64,000 bases of DNA from Bowmanella pacifica (GTDB taxonomy: Bacteria; Pseudomonadota; Gammaproteobacteria; Enterobacterales; Alteromonadaceae). Below the pieces are notes generated by a model. That model was given only the letters and a program-made list of their open reading frames with translations. It did no database searches and was not told where the DNA came from. The stretch is taken from NCBI RefSeq assembly GCF_014645355.1, contig NZ_BMLS01000004.1, positions 272,338-336,337 on the forward strand, given 5' to 3'. Both the position numbers and the translations under genes were made by a program. Below, in pieces: positions 45,796 to 55,249 of the stretch (its first letter is position 1; the number at the start of each line of letters is the position of its first letter).

Positions 45796-47253
45796 TTAGA
45801 ACTTGTAACTAGCAGTAAGGTTAATATCGGCATCCCAATCAGAGTCTTGCTCATCAATACGGCTGTGCTCAATGTACAGCCCCATTTTCAAAGACCAATT
45901 ATCAATGGGCCATTGATACTGTCCCTTAAGATAAACAACTTCTTCCGATTTACCTTGAGTAACAGGTGACGGCCTTGATTGATCAGGGTTTAGTTTCAGG
46001 TGCGCAAGCTCAACAGACAGAGTATCTCCGTCTTTAAAATGTTGGCGCATCCCCAACGTCACAGTCTTCGCATCGGAATCAAAAGTGCTGCCAATAGCCC
46101 GTTGGTGATAGCGATAGCCACTTTTGTACTGACTATGCTCGTAATAGCAGTCGTAAAAATACACGCCTTTAGCACCACAGGAGACTTGAGTATTAGTAGT
46201 TTCTGCAAACCACTTAGCGCCAAAGGCATATACAGAAAAGCCGTAAAGATGACCTTTATCAGTCACCTTGTAATAATCAACAGCGTCTTCACCTATCTGC
46301 TGCCCATAAAGACTCATATCTAGATCAAATAGGTTAAAGCTATAGCGAATATCATAGCCAGCCAATTGGTTTCCAGCCTGAGTCTTAAGTGCAGGATCGC
46401 ACTCTTCTTCGCCGTTGGCACACTCGTTTTTGAAAGTTAGTATATTCAGAAAATCTGACAGACTATTTCCTCGTCCTTCTCCCCCCCACATAGCAGCCCA
46501 GGAAAAACCAATTTCCAGCCCGTTCAGTGGTTGAAAGTTGAGCCGACTTTGCCATAAGCGAGTGTCTGGTACCTCGCGGTCACTTTCGAGCTTGCCCATT
46601 TGTGCAGTAAAGTACCAAGGACCAAGAAAGCTCAGCAGTCCGTCAGATGCTGTTGCCATAGAACGTGACACTGCGACACCGGGAACAGGTCTGGCATTGT
46701 TGCTAAGAATAAGGCTGCTAGCTTGACCAGGACCCCACCATTGATCTAAGGCTCCCACTCTGAGGTTCCAATCACCAAACTGGTAAGCGAGAAAGCTTTG
46801 ATCCCAATAGCGTTCGCCCCCGGGAGCAAAGTTCGTTGAGATCTGATAAGCAAGCGGCCCCCAGTCCCCACTTACCGACATTCTGGCAAATCCCTTTTCG
46901 GCGGACACCTCATCAAAGCTCTTGAAACGCTTTTCTTCACTGCTAGCCTGAAGTGTAAGCACTTTCAGGGACTTGGCACTTTTTTGTTGCTGTAAATAAT
47001 GGCGTAAGCGCGAATAGGCAATCCAAGCTTCCTCATCCAGAAGTGTGGGATCAAGGTTTTCAAGCTCATGATCAACTCCTTTCCACGGAACCGGAAAACT
47101 GGTTACAGCTACCTTGAGCAAACCTTTTTCAGCTAGCAATGTTAAATCGGAATGTAAAGCTGGCTCTATCGTTCCAATCCAGGGGGACGCCACAGCAGAT
47201 GAAGACAGGCCTAAGATGGTTAGTACAGACGAGTAAAGTAACGTTTTACGCAA
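45796..47253 (-). CDS. Capsule assembly Wzi family outer-membrane protein
   Basis: A 485-residue exported beta-barrel. After the signal peptide (TLLYSSVLTILGLSSSAVA) an N-terminal helical part (LLAEKGLLKVAVTSFPVPW) leads to repeated strands with WWGPGQASSLILSNNARPVPG, GWGWAAMWGGEGRG-like sequence (seen as FSWAAMWGGEGRG) and an end NLTASYKF with terminal Phe. These match Wzi-type lectins that bind surface polysaccharide. Start is taken as TTG at 47251-47253 because GAAGGG precedes it and the signal peptide follows; an ATG 21 codons earlier would put a charged stretch before the signal. Placed beside LPS glycosyltransferases. Confidence 0.83.
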   Translation of the reverse strand: MRKTLLYSSVLTILGLSSSAVASPWIGTIEPALHSDLTLLAEKGLLKVAVTSFPVPWKGVDHELENLDPTLLDEEAWIAYSRLRHYLQQQKSAKSLKVLTLQASSEEKRFKSFDEVSAEKGFARMSVSGDWGPLAYQISTNFAPGGERYWDQSFLAYQFGDWNLRVGALDQWWGPGQASSLILSNNARPVPGVAVSRSMATASDGLLSFLGPWYFTAQMGKLESDREVPDTRLWQSRLNFQPLNGLEIGFSWAAMWGGEGRGNSLSDFLNILTFKNECANGEEECDPALKTQAGNQLAGYDIRYSFNLFDLDMSLYGQQIGEDAVDYYKVTDKGHLYGFSVYAFGAKWFAETTNTQVSCGAKGVYFYDCYYEHSQYKSGYRYHQRAIGSTFDSDAKTVTLGMRQHFKDGDTLSVELAHLKLNPDQSRPSPVTQGKSEEVVYLKGQYQWPIDNWSLKMGLYIEHSRIDEQDSDWDADINLTASYKF

Positions 47254-47362
47254 AATTTTCCCTTCCCCAGGCACCAGTAACGTCCTGCCCCCGAAAATAA
47301 GGCGGCATTCTAGCATTAAAAATAAAAGCGAAAGGGTTAAATTCTGTAAACAGCTAGGCTAA

Positions 47363-47881
<519 letters not shown>

Positions 47882-47890
47882 GCTTAGCGG

Positions 47891-48703
47891 CTAGCGTTGA
47901 CATTTTTTGCAATAAAAACTGTTACGCTGGCCTATAGTTAGCGATTGCACCGGGGATTCACAGACCCGGCAAGGTTCACCCGCCCGACCATAAACTTGCA
48001 GTTCCTGGGCAAAATATCCCGGATTCCCATCTGCCTGAGTAAAGTCTTTCAGGGTCGTACCGCCCTGCTGAATAGCCTGAGCCAAGACTTGCTTTATCGC
48101 CTCAGCCAGCTTTTCATAGGCTCCCCTGTTCAATCTACCTGCTGCCTTAACTGGGTCAATACCTGCCATAAACAGGGATTCACTGGCGTAGATATTTCCC
48201 ACCCCCACCACGATATGGTTGTCCATGATGAAATTCTTCACAGCCACTTTTTTGTTTCGAGAAAGCTCATACAGTCGACGCCCATCGAAAGCATCGGTTA
48301 GCGGCTCGGGCCCCAAACGCTCCAGTAGTTCAATGGGACTGTCACCAGCGGCTTGCCACAAGCAGGCACCAAAGCGCCTGGGATCGTTAAATCTCAAGCA
48401 CTTACCATTGTTCAGTTGAATGTCCACATGATCATGCTTTTGCACTGGTGTATTAATATCCACTACCCGCAGGCTACCGGACATGCCCAGATGCAAAATC
48501 AGGCTGCCAACCTCGGTATCGAGCAACAAGTATTTAGCCCGGCGTCTGACATCCCGGATTTCCCGACCCACAGCGTATTGGACTTCGCCCGGTATCGCCC
48601 AACGCAGTTTAGCTTGTCGTACAATAATGCCTTGTACTCGCTGGCCAATCAGATGCGGACTGATACCCAAGCGACTGACTTCTACCTCAGGTAATTCAGG
48701 CAT
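47891..48703 (-). CDS. mutM: Formamidopyrimidine-DNA glycosylase MutM
   Basis: A 270-residue base-excision repair enzyme removing 8-oxoguanine and ring-opened purines. N-terminal PELPEVE supplies the catalytic Pro and Glu; [21 protein letters not shown] is the helix-two-turn-helix; the C-terminal zinc finger is CRVC...CKKC. E. coli size (269). The start codon overlaps the stop of the upstream hypothetical gene (TAATG), so the pair is coupled. Convergent with coaD, 9 bp gap. Confidence 0.96.
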   Translation of the reverse strand: MPELPEVEVSRLGISPHLIGQRVQGIIVRQAKLRWAIPGEVQYAVGREIRDVRRRAKYLLLDTEVGSLILHLGMSGSLRVVDINTPVQKHDHVDIQLNNGKCLRFNDPRRFGACLWQAAGDSPIELLERLGPEPLTDAFDGRRLYELSRNKKVAVKNFIMDNHIVVGVGNIYASESLFMAGIDPVKAAGRLNRGAYEKLAEAIKQVLAQAIQQGGTTLKDFTQADGNPGYFAQELQVYGRAGEPCRVCESPVQSLTIGQRNSFYCKKCQR

Positions 48704-49161
48704 TAATAGCTTCCTTCTGGCAAGTAACTCGTCAAACTCTCTCCGGGGAGTTGATAGAGCTGGCCCTGATGCGCCACCAGCACGCCATCATCACGCTGCT
48801 GCAAACTGAATACCCTGCCTTGCTCCTCGCCGGCCAACCAGAACACAACCACCAAGCCGGATGCCAGACTTCCCTCACCCAGCAACAAGGGTTCTGCGGT
48901 TTGCCAACGCTGTACAATCTGAGCCAATTCAGCCTCACTCAACGCCGAAGAAGGACGTAATCGCCACCCCTGTCCCACGCGTTCCAACAGATGGCTACCA
49001 AACTCAATTTTCATTACGGGTATATCGGTTGGTAGTAAGTGAGCCGCATCAGGTGCGGTGGGGTCGGATAAAAACTTACCACTTTGATTAAATAGAAGGA
49101 TCAACAGCAGGGTGGCGAAGATCAGGACATTGTTCCAGCCCCGGCGTGACAGGCGAATCAT
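48703..49161 (-). CDS. Conserved-looking membrane-anchored protein upstream of mutM
   Basis: A 152-residue protein not recognised as a named family. It has a short basic N terminus and one span (about residues 11-26, [16 protein letters not shown]), then a soluble domain of about 120 residues predicted outside the cytoplasm, with [27 protein letters not shown] and [16 protein letters not shown] at the end. The coupling to mutM (TAATG overlap) and codon use like its neighbours support that it is real. No catalytic motif is visible. Confidence 0.68.
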   Translation of the reverse strand: MIRLSRRGWNNVLIFATLLLILLFNQSGKFLSDPTAPDAAHLLPTDIPVMKIEFGSHLLERVGQGWRLRPSSALSEAELAQIVQRWQTAEPLLLGEGSLASGLVVVFWLAGEEQGRVFSLQQRDDGVLVAHQGQLYQLPGESLTSYLPEGSY

Positions 49162-49323
49162 AATAGGTAGCTCGGTATCGGATTTGCAGCCATTCTACCC
49201 GGCAGTCAGACACAGACAAAGCCCTAAGGCAGCAGGAAAAAGAAAGGGACAGGTGAATAACCATACACCCAGGATAAACAAATGACCTAATACCGCTGTA
49301 GCTCAAGCCGAGGAATGCTCTCC
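49162..49323. other. Intergenic region upstream of the mutM-linked gene
   Basis: About 160 bp between the hypothetical gene start and the repeat array. It should hold the minus-strand promoter of the hypothetical gene and mutM. No specific element could be assigned. Confidence 0.35.
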
Positions 49324-49787
49324 CCCATGGCCGGACATCGCCGATCTCTAGCATCCTACCACACGGTATACGACCACCAAGGATGGTGGAAGTGCAGATT
49401 ACGCAGGAGCAGTTATCTGCCGACCACCAAGGAGGGTGGAAGTGCAGATTGCGCAGGAGCAGTTATCTGCCGACCACCAAGGATGGTGGAAGTGCAGGTT
49501 ACGCAGGAGCAGTTATCTGCCCGCCCATCCTTGGACATCGCCGCTCTATGACGTCCTGCCACCGCGGCATACGACCACCAGGGAGGGGGGAAGTGCAGAT
49601 TACGCACGACTCCACGGATGGAGAAGGTAGAGCGAATCAGGAGACCGAGCCGAGGAGCAGTTATCTGCCCGTCCATCCTTGGACATCGCCGCTCTATGGC
49701 GTCCTGCCACCGCGGCATACGACCACCAGGGAGGGGGGAAGTGCAGATTACGCAGGAGCAGTTATCTGCCCGCCCATCCCTGGACAT
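49324..49787. repeat. Modular hairpin repeat array, locus 2
   Basis: Order: degenerate C (49324-49370), three tandem A units (49371-49520), C (49521-49571), A with insert B (49572-49668, B at 49607-49653), C (49669-49719), A (49720-49769), and a C truncated after 18 nt (49770-49787). A is 50 nt, C 51 nt, B 47 nt. A holds CCACCA-AGGA-TGGTGG and GCAGAT...ATCTGC; C holds GGAC...GTCC; B holds CTCCA...TGGAG. The same modules occur at 27106-27322. ORFs across it are not conserved because the units are not multiples of three. The right end touches the rpmG terminator. Function unknown. Confidence 0.9.
49371..49520. repeat. Three perfect-phase 50-bp tandem repeats (module A)
   Basis: Units at 49371-49420, 49421-49470 and 49471-49520, each starting CGACCACCAAGGA and ending AGTTATCTGC. 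Only about four positions differ among the copies, so the duplication looks recent. Confidence 0.95.
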
Positions 49788-49813
49788 AAAAAAACCCGGA
49801 CGAGCCGGGTTTT
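49788..49813 (-). terminator. Rho-independent terminator of rpmG
   Basis: A 9-bp stem AAAACCCGG / CCGGGTTTT with a 5-nt loop (49791-49813); the minus strand continues as a T-tract. It lies 24 nt after the rpmG stop and touches the repeat array. Confidence 0.9.
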
Positions 49814-49836
49814 CTTGGAGACAAAAGCAAGCAAAA

Positions 49837-49992
49837 TTACTTGATTTTGGCTTCCTTGAACAGCACGTGCTTACGCACAACGGGATCAAACTTTTTGATC
49901 TCCATTTTGCCAGGCATGTTGCGCTTGTTCTTGTCAGTGGTATAGAAATACCCAGTATTAGCAGTAGAAACCAACTTGATCTTATCGCGCAT
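49837..49992 (-). CDS. rpmG: 50S ribosomal protein bL33
   Basis: A 51-residue ribosomal protein beginning [20 protein letters not shown] and ending [13 protein letters not shown], which matches bL33 in length and sequence. It lacks the CxxC pairs of the zinc-binding form, as is usual in gammaproteobacteria. It follows rpmB by 10 nt, the conserved rpmB-rpmG pair, and ends in a strong terminator. Confidence 0.97.
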   Translation of the reverse strand: MRDKIKLVSTANTGYFYTTDKNKRNMPGKMEIKKFDPVVRKHVLFKEAKIK

Positions 49993-50002
49993 GGTTTATT
50001 CC

Positions 50003-50239
50003 TTAGATTTTTTCGCCACGGGCACGGATATCAGCCAATACTGAATCGATGCCTTTCTTATCGATGATGCGCATAGCTTTAGGAGTCAGGCGCAATTTAA
50101 CGAAACGGTTTTCGCTCTCAACCCAGAAACGGTGGGTTTGCAGGTTTGGCAGAAAACGACGACGAGTCGCGTTCTTTGCGTGTGAACGGTTGTTACCTAC
50201 CGCTGGACGCTTGCCAGTTACTTGACATACTCTGGACAT
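50003..50239 (-). CDS. rpmB: 50S ribosomal protein bL28
   Basis: A 78-residue protein, the E. coli length. [21 protein letters not shown] and [26 protein letters not shown] are typical of bL28. The ATG at 50237-50239 gives the normal N terminus; an ATG four codons upstream is in frame but overlaps the ribosome binding region GGAG. First gene of rpmB-rpmG, with a good promoter about 85 bp upstream. Confidence 0.97.
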   Translation of the reverse strand: MSRVCQVTGKRPAVGNNRSHAKNATRRRFLPNLQTHRFWVESENRFVKLRLTPKAMRIIDKKGIDSVLADIRARGEKI

Positions 50240-50323
50240 GTTTGTCTCCAAATTACTTTAAATCATTCCTGGCTGGCCAATTTACAACCTAAACCAGTTC
50301 ACGCTAGTGACAAGAGGGCGCAT

Positions 50324-50352
50324 TTTATACAGCAAAGCCCCCCTAAGATCAA
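50324..50352 (-). promoter_or_regulatory. rpmB-rpmG promoter with GC-rich discriminator
   Basis: On the minus strand TTGATC (50347-50352), 17-nt spacer, TATAAA (50324-50329), followed by ATGCGCCC. A GC-rich stretch after the -10 is typical of promoters under stringent (ppGpp) control, which fits ribosomal protein genes. Confidence 0.65.
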
Positions 50353-50384
50353 CCCTTTTCCGCTCAAGAAAGAGGCACGAGCGC

Positions 50385-51059
50385 TTATAGCAAGCCTCTT
50401 TCAGCAAAAGAAACAGCCTCACCATCACCAATAACAAAATGATCTAACACGCGAATATCCAGAAGGGCCATGGCATCAACGATCCGGCGGGTGATCATAC
50501 GGTCAGCTTGACTGGGCTCCGCAATGCCGGAAGGATGATTATGCGCCAGGATCACCGCGGCGGCTTTTGCATCTAACGCGTTCTTTACCAACACACGAGG
50601 ATATACAGATGCTGCATCCAAAGTGCCATAAAACATAGGCTTAAATGCAATCAACCTATGCTGAGCATCCAGCAATAGCATGGCAAACACTTCATTGGGT
50701 TCATCCCTAAGTTGACTGATCAGAAAGGCTCTGGTTTCAGAGGCGCTGCTAAACACGTCGTTGCGACACAAACTTTCCTGAAAATGACGCCTAGCCATTT
50801 CCAATACGGCTTGCAACTGCACATATTTAGCATCTCCCAAGCCCTTTGCAGCACAAAAAGTTTCACGTTGCGCTGACAACAACCCTCTCAGGCTGCCAAA
50901 TTGCTGTAATAAGCAACGGGAGAGATCGACGGCATTATAACCTTGTATCCCGGTGCGTAAGAAGATAGCAAGAAGTTCAGCATCCGACAGGCTCTGCGCC
51001 CCTTTAGCCAGCAGTTTCTCTCTTGGGCGTTCCTCTGAAGGCCAGTCCAGTAATTTCAT
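50385..51059 (-). CDS. radC: RadC/YicR family JAB1-MPN domain protein
   Basis: A 224-residue protein with N-terminal [32 protein letters not shown] and C-terminal JAMM metalloprotease-like motif [15 protein letters not shown] (HxHxSG...D). RadC's former link to repair is doubtful and its role is unknown. The ATG at 51057-51059 has AGGAGGA just upstream, so the longer frame is rejected. Divergent from coaBC, as in E. coli, next to rpmB. Confidence 0.93.
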   Translation of the reverse strand: MKLLDWPSEERPREKLLAKGAQSLSDAELLAIFLRTGIQGYNAVDLSRCLLQQFGSLRGLLSAQRETFCAAKGLGDAKYVQLQAVLEMARRHFQESLCRNDVFSSASETRAFLISQLRDEPNEVFAMLLLDAQHRLIAFKPMFYGTLDAASVYPRVLVKNALDAKAAAVILAHNHPSGIAEPSQADRMITRRIVDAMALLDIRVLDHFVIGDGEAVSFAERGLL

Positions 51060-51155
51060 TTTGCATCCTCCTTTGCCTGAATCGATGCAGTCCATTAGCT
51101 CAACTATGGATATTAATGATAGGCTACTCACCCTGTGCAAACCGGATTTGTATCT

Positions 51156-52400
51156 ATGCAAAGGTTAAACGAAACCAATATTCTGCTTGGCGTCACCGGT
51201 GGCATTGCCGCCTACAAGACACCTGATCTGGTGCGCAAGTTGAAAGCCAAGGGGGCCAATGTCAGAGTAGTATTGACCCCATCTGCCAAAGAATTTGTCA
51301 GCCCCTTGGCACTGCAAGCTGTGTCCGGTGAGCCTGTGTCTATGGAGTTGTTAGATCCAGCCGCAGAAGCCGCCATGGGGCATATTGAACTGGCCAAATG
51401 GGCCGATCAGGTATTGATCGCACCAGCCAGTGCCAATTTTATTGCCCGGCTGGCTGTCGGTATGGCCGACGACCTCCTAAGCACACTTTGCCTAGCCACC
51501 AGCGCGCCCTTGCACGTGGCCCCCGCCATGAATCAACAAATGTACCGGGCAGTTGCAACCCAGCAGAATCTTGCGACGTTGCGCAGTCGCGGCGTCAACT
51601 TATTAGGACCGGCAGAAGGTGAGCAAGCATGCGGGGACGTTGGGCCAGGTCGCATGCTGGAACCGCAGGAACTGGCTGAAGCACTGGAACACCTCCTGTC
51701 GGACCGTCCTCTAACCGGCACCAAGATTCTTATCACAGCAGGCCCCACCCGCGAAGCCATTGATCCGGTGCGCTACCTATCAAACCACAGCTCAGGGAAA
51801 ATGGGCTATGCCCTGGCCAGTGCAGCCAAACGCCTAGGCGCAGAGGTGACTATTGTTAGCGGGCCTGTGGCACTAAGTACGCCAGCCGGATGCCAATGTA
51901 TTGCCGTACAAAGTGCACTGGATATGCGTAAAGCAGTAATGAGTGAAGTGGCTAAAGCTGACATTTTCATCGGCTGTGCCGCCGTGGCCGATTACCGTCC
52001 GGCCCAGCAAGTAGAGCAAAAGATTAAGAAAAGCCGTGACGAAATGCAGCTGACGCTGATAAAAAATCCAGACATTCTCAGCGAGGTCGCAGCACTGCCA
52101 AACCGGCCATTTGTCGTGGGTTTTGCGGCAGAAACGCAGGATTTAGAACACTACGCCCGCGACAAACTCAGCAGAAAAAGACTGGATATGATTGCAGCCA
52201 ACGATGTATCCAAGCAGAATATCGGCTTTAACAGCGAACAGAATGCCTTATCTGTTTTCTGGCCTTCAGGTGAAACCAAGCTGCCGGAATGTGATAAACA
52301 CAGCCTGGCGCTGCAATTACTCGATGTAATTGCAGAGCAATATAAAGAAAAACAAGATGCACAAGATAGACGTAAAGATACTGGATCCACGAATCGGTAA
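51156..52400 (+). CDS. coaBC: Bifunctional CoaBC (phosphopantothenoylcysteine synthetase/decarboxylase)
   Basis: A 414-residue enzyme for two steps of CoA synthesis. Domain 1 (about 1-185) is the FMN-dependent decarboxylase CoaC with [19 protein letters not shown], the [11 protein letters not shown] loop and PAMNQQMY. Domain 2 is the CTP-dependent synthetase CoaB with [29 protein letters not shown] and [10 protein letters not shown]. Start ATG at 51156 fits; a GTG seven codons earlier is possible. Its 3' end overlaps dut by 44 nt in another frame, so dut translation is probably coupled. Confidence 0.95.
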   Translation: MQRLNETNILLGVTGGIAAYKTPDLVRKLKAKGANVRVVLTPSAKEFVSPLALQAVSGEPVSMELLDPAAEAAMGHIELAKWADQVLIAPASANFIARLAVGMADDLLSTLCLATSAPLHVAPAMNQQMYRAVATQQNLATLRSRGVNLLGPAEGEQACGDVGPGRMLEPQELAEALEHLLSDRPLTGTKILITAGPTREAIDPVRYLSNHSSGKMGYALASAAKRLGAEVTIVSGPVALSTPAGCQCIAVQSALDMRKAVMSEVAKADIFIGCAAVADYRPAQQVEQKIKKSRDEMQLTLIKNPDILSEVAALPNRPFVVGFAAETQDLEHYARDKLSRKRLDMIAANDVSKQNIGFNSEQNALSVFWPSGETKLPECDKHSLALQLLDVIAEQYKEKQDAQDRRKDTGSTNR

Positions 52401-52812
52401 TGAGTTCCCACTCCCCGAATACGCCACCCCCGGCTCTGCCGGCATGGACTTGCGGGCCTGTATGGACGCGCCATTATTGCTGGCTCCAGGGCAAACCGAG
52501 TTATTACCCACAGGGATTGCTATTCACATCGCCGACCCTGGCATCTGTGCCACCATTTTACCCCGTTCTGGTTTAGGCCATAAGCACGGTATCGTGCTGG
52601 GAAATCTGGTCGGTTTGATCGATTCTGACTACCAAGGCCAGTTGATGGTCTCTGTGTGGAATCGCAGCGATGAAGAATTCATTATCCAGCCAGGAGACAG
52701 AATCGCCCAGATGGTGATTCTGCCCGTTATCCAGGCCAAATTCAGCATAGTGGACGAATTCGATAGCAGTGACCGTGGTCAGGGTGGCTTTGGCTCCTCA
52801 GGCCGTAACTAA
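52357..52812 (+). CDS. dut: Deoxyuridine 5'-triphosphate nucleotidohydrolase
   Basis: A 151-residue trimeric dUTPase, the E. coli length, which hydrolyses dUTP to dUMP and keeps uracil out of DNA. All five motifs are visible: [44 protein letters not shown] and the flexible C-terminal [10 protein letters not shown]. Start ATG at 52357 overlaps coaBC by 44 nt. Followed by slmA after 12 nt, as in enterobacteria. Confidence 0.96.
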   Translation: MHKIDVKILDPRIGNEFPLPEYATPGSAGMDLRACMDAPLLLAPGQTELLPTGIAIHIADPGICATILPRSGLGHKHGIVLGNLVGLIDSDYQGQLMVSVWNRSDEEFIIQPGDRIAQMVILPVIQAKFSIVDEFDSSDRGQGGFGSSGRN

Positions 52813-52824
52813 GCGGGGAGCATC

Positions 52825-53415
52825 ATGCCAGCAAGCAAACGCACCAATCGTCGCGCGCAAATTCTCCAGTGTCTGGCCAGCATGCTGGAAACCAGCCCAG
52901 GTCAGCGTATCACCACGGCCAAACTCGCTGCGGAAGTGGGCGTATCGGAAGCGGCCCTCTATCGACACTTCCCCAGCAAGGCCCGAATGTTTGAAGGCCT
53001 TATCGAGTTTATTGAGGAAACCCTGTTTTCCCGCATTAACAAGATTCTGGAAGAGGAAAAAGACACGGCATTACGCTGTCAGCATATTCTGCATCTGATT
53101 CTTGGTTTCGCCGAGCGCAACCCAGGCATTACCCGTATCTTAAATGGTGACGCATTAATGGGTGAGCAGGACAGACTACGCACCCGTATTGCCCAGTTAT
53201 TTGAACGGCTGGAAACACAATTAAGGCAAGTATTGCGAGAGCGCAAGCTACGCGAAGGCAAGCCGATGATTGCCGACGAAGGACTGATCGCCAATATTCT
53301 GATTTGCTTTGCCGATGGCCGCATCAATCAGTTTATCCGCAGTGAGTTTACCCGTCGCCCTACCGAGGGCTTTGCCGAGCAATGGCAATTGCTGAAAGGA
53401 CGCTTCTTCGTCTAG
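52825..53415 (+). CDS. slmA: Nucleoid occlusion factor SlmA
   Basis: A 196-residue TetR-type protein. It begins [21 protein letters not shown] and has the helix-turn-helix [33 protein letters not shown] (about 31-60). SlmA binds specific chromosomal sites and blocks FtsZ ring assembly over the nucleoid. C-terminal [13 protein letters not shown] is typical. Last gene of coaBC-dut-slmA, with a terminator right after. pyrE, its usual neighbour in enterobacteria, is absent here. Confidence 0.95.
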   Translation: MPASKRTNRRAQILQCLASMLETSPGQRITTAKLAAEVGVSEAALYRHFPSKARMFEGLIEFIEETLFSRINKILEEEKDTALRCQHILHLILGFAERNPGITRILNGDALMGEQDRLRTRIAQLFERLETQLRQVLRERKLREGKPMIADEGLIANILICFADGRINQFIRSEFTRRPTEGFAEQWQLLKGRFFV

Positions 53416-53432
53416 TCATTGTATTTGAATTG

Positions 53433-53457
53433 AAAAAGGGGCGATGCCCCTTTTTTT
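53433..53457 (+). terminator. Bidirectional terminator after slmA
   Basis: A 10-bp stem AAAAAGGGGC / GCCCCTTTTT with GAT loop, flanked by A and T tracts. It serves slmA and the convergent M28 peptidase gene, whose stop lies at its edge. Confidence 0.88.
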
Positions 53458-55081
53458 ATTGCCCGAAGGTGTTACCGAAAAAGTCCCCTTCATTCCAACT
53501 AGGTCGCAGCGGGTCATTGGCAATGGTCAGGCCAATTTGCAGATTCGCTTCCGTAAAGCGCTGCGCGGCACGCCAATTGAAGTTGTCATTCAGCTCGTCA
53601 GAAGGCTTGTGATAATCCGTATGCAAGAATTCACCAAACTTCTTAGCGCCGTCCACATTTGGATCCATAGAGGTCAAGCCCGGCACCAAAAACACCGCCG
53701 GAATGCCCTTTTTCACAAACATATAGTGATCAGAGCGGGTAAAAAGTGCCTGCTCCGGCCAAGGATCAGGGCTCAGACTCATACCGAGTTTAGCCAAGGC
53801 ATCCGCCACTGTACCTTGCAACGAGCTGTGATTAGCGCCGAAGGCAATCACATCCGCGGCCTCATAAGTCAGAATCGGCATATCTAGGTTCACATTCGCC
53901 ACCATGGACTTCAGCGGCACGGTGGGATGATTGGCAAAATAGTCGGCGCCAAGTAAACCCTTTTCTTCACCGGTCAAAGACAAGAACAGGATAGAACGTT
54001 TAGGTGCCTGTGGCAGGCCACTTAGCAGCCTGGCGGTTTCTAACAATACCGAACTGCCACTGGCATTATCCATAGCGCCATTGTTGATTTTGTCTTGTTT
54101 AACGGTTTTGGCGAAACCAATGTGATCCAAGTGCGCGGTATATACTACGAATTCCTCTTTCAGCTTGGCATCCGAACCCGGCAGAATGGCTGCCACGTTG
54201 GGGCTGCTGATAGCTTTATGTTCGCTACGTTTGCTGAACTCAATCTCAGTGGGTAAAGCAAAGCCCGCCGGGGATTTGTCCTGTTCAAGGTCAGTGTAAA
54301 TATCCTGTAAGCTACGCGGCGCGCCTTCGAATAACACAGCCGCCGCTTCTTGCGAGAAGTAGGCAGAATTCTGCAACTGCGGATATTGATTAGCAGGCTC
54401 GCCATCGGCTTTTAGCCAGCTGACGCTGGGCATGTGCAAATAATTGAGCAGATTCTGATATGGCCTGACTTTCTCGGCCAGTGGCGTGCTAATAGTGATC
54501 ATGCCAATGGCGCCATGCGCAGCGGCGTGGCGGTTTTTCTCACTGCCCGAACCAAAGTGCGCCCCTTCCTCACTAGGAAAAGACTTTGGCTTACCCGATA
54601 ACACCACTACCACTTTGCCTTTCACATCCAACTTGGCGTAGTCATCATGCTGTAATTCTGGAGCGACAATGCCGTATCCGGCAAACACCAGTTTCCCCTG
54701 CAACTGCGATACCTCACTAGTCAAGCTGGCAGAGGTCAGATACTGACGGGGATATTCCAGACTGGTTTCACCACCAGCCCCCTTCAGAACGAGTTTAGCC
54801 GAGTCTTGTACCAGATAAGCCTGGCGAAAAGGGATGGCTTGCAAATAACTGCCGTTGTCACCGGCAGGCCGCAAACCTAATTGGGTAAACTGACTAACCA
54901 TATATTGCGCAGCAATATCATGCCCTCTGGAACCGGTATCCCGCCCTTCCAACAGGTCATGAGCCAAAAATTGTAAGTGCGCCTGTAAACGGTTGGCGTC
55001 GGCCTTTGGTAAGCTTGGCTCAGCCCAGGCATTTAAGCTGCTTGTCAGCAATAAACACAATGTAATCAGTGCTCTTTTCAT
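53456..55081 (-). CDS. Secreted M28 family zinc aminopeptidase
   Basis: A 541-residue exported protein with signal peptide MKRALITLCLLLTSSLNAWA. A PA domain insert (about 130-260, GKLVFAGYGIVAPE and KGKVVVVLSGKP) is followed by the M28 catalytic core: VVYTAHLDHIG (zinc His and Asp), GAMDNASGSSVLLE, LSLTGEEKGLLGADYF (catalytic Glu-Glu), VNLDMP and the C-terminal zinc His in EFLHTDYHKPSDE. All metal ligands look intact. It probably degrades peptides in the periplasm or outside the cell. Monocistronic. Confidence 0.92.
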   Translation of the reverse strand: MKRALITLCLLLTSSLNAWAEPSLPKADANRLQAHLQFLAHDLLEGRDTGSRGHDIAAQYMVSQFTQLGLRPAGDNGSYLQAIPFRQAYLVQDSAKLVLKGAGGETSLEYPRQYLTSASLTSEVSQLQGKLVFAGYGIVAPELQHDDYAKLDVKGKVVVVLSGKPKSFPSEEGAHFGSGSEKNRHAAAHGAIGMITISTPLAEKVRPYQNLLNYLHMPSVSWLKADGEPANQYPQLQNSAYFSQEAAAVLFEGAPRSLQDIYTDLEQDKSPAGFALPTEIEFSKRSEHKAISSPNVAAILPGSDAKLKEEFVVYTAHLDHIGFAKTVKQDKINNGAMDNASGSSVLLETARLLSGLPQAPKRSILFLSLTGEEKGLLGADYFANHPTVPLKSMVANVNLDMPILTYEAADVIAFGANHSSLQGTVADALAKLGMSLSPDPWPEQALFTRSDHYMFVKKGIPAVFLVPGLTSMDPNVDGAKKFGEFLHTDYHKPSDELNDNFNWRAAQRFTEANLQIGLTIANDPLRPSWNEGDFFGNTFGQ

Positions 55082-55216
55082 TGTAATTCTCGGTGGTTAC
55101 ACCTCGCCAGTCTCGCATATTTCCCCTCATTCGTCCGCGTTATACTTTGTAAGTATTTATTCTGCCGCCTCTTGCCAGGGGATTAGGTTGACTTGATTGC
55201 ATATTGCACTACTCTG

Positions 55217-55236
55217 CAAAGAACATTCATTCTTTG
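55217..55236. promoter_or_regulatory. Inverted repeat upstream of the TetR gene
   Basis: CAAAGAA-CATTCA-TTCTTTG, a perfect 7-bp inverted repeat 13 bp before the ATG at 55250. The position suits an autoregulatory operator. Confidence 0.45.
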
Positions 55237-55249
55237 GTTTCTTTAAGCC

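Noticed and set aside
49371..49520. CRISPR array
   Set aside because: The repeats are directly contiguous without unique spacers, and no cas genes are present.
49383..49889. ORFs of up to 158 residues across repeat array 2 on both strands
   Set aside because: They are made of repeat units of 50, 47 and 51 nt that shift frame between copies, and extend into the terminator and rpmG; not conserved as protein.
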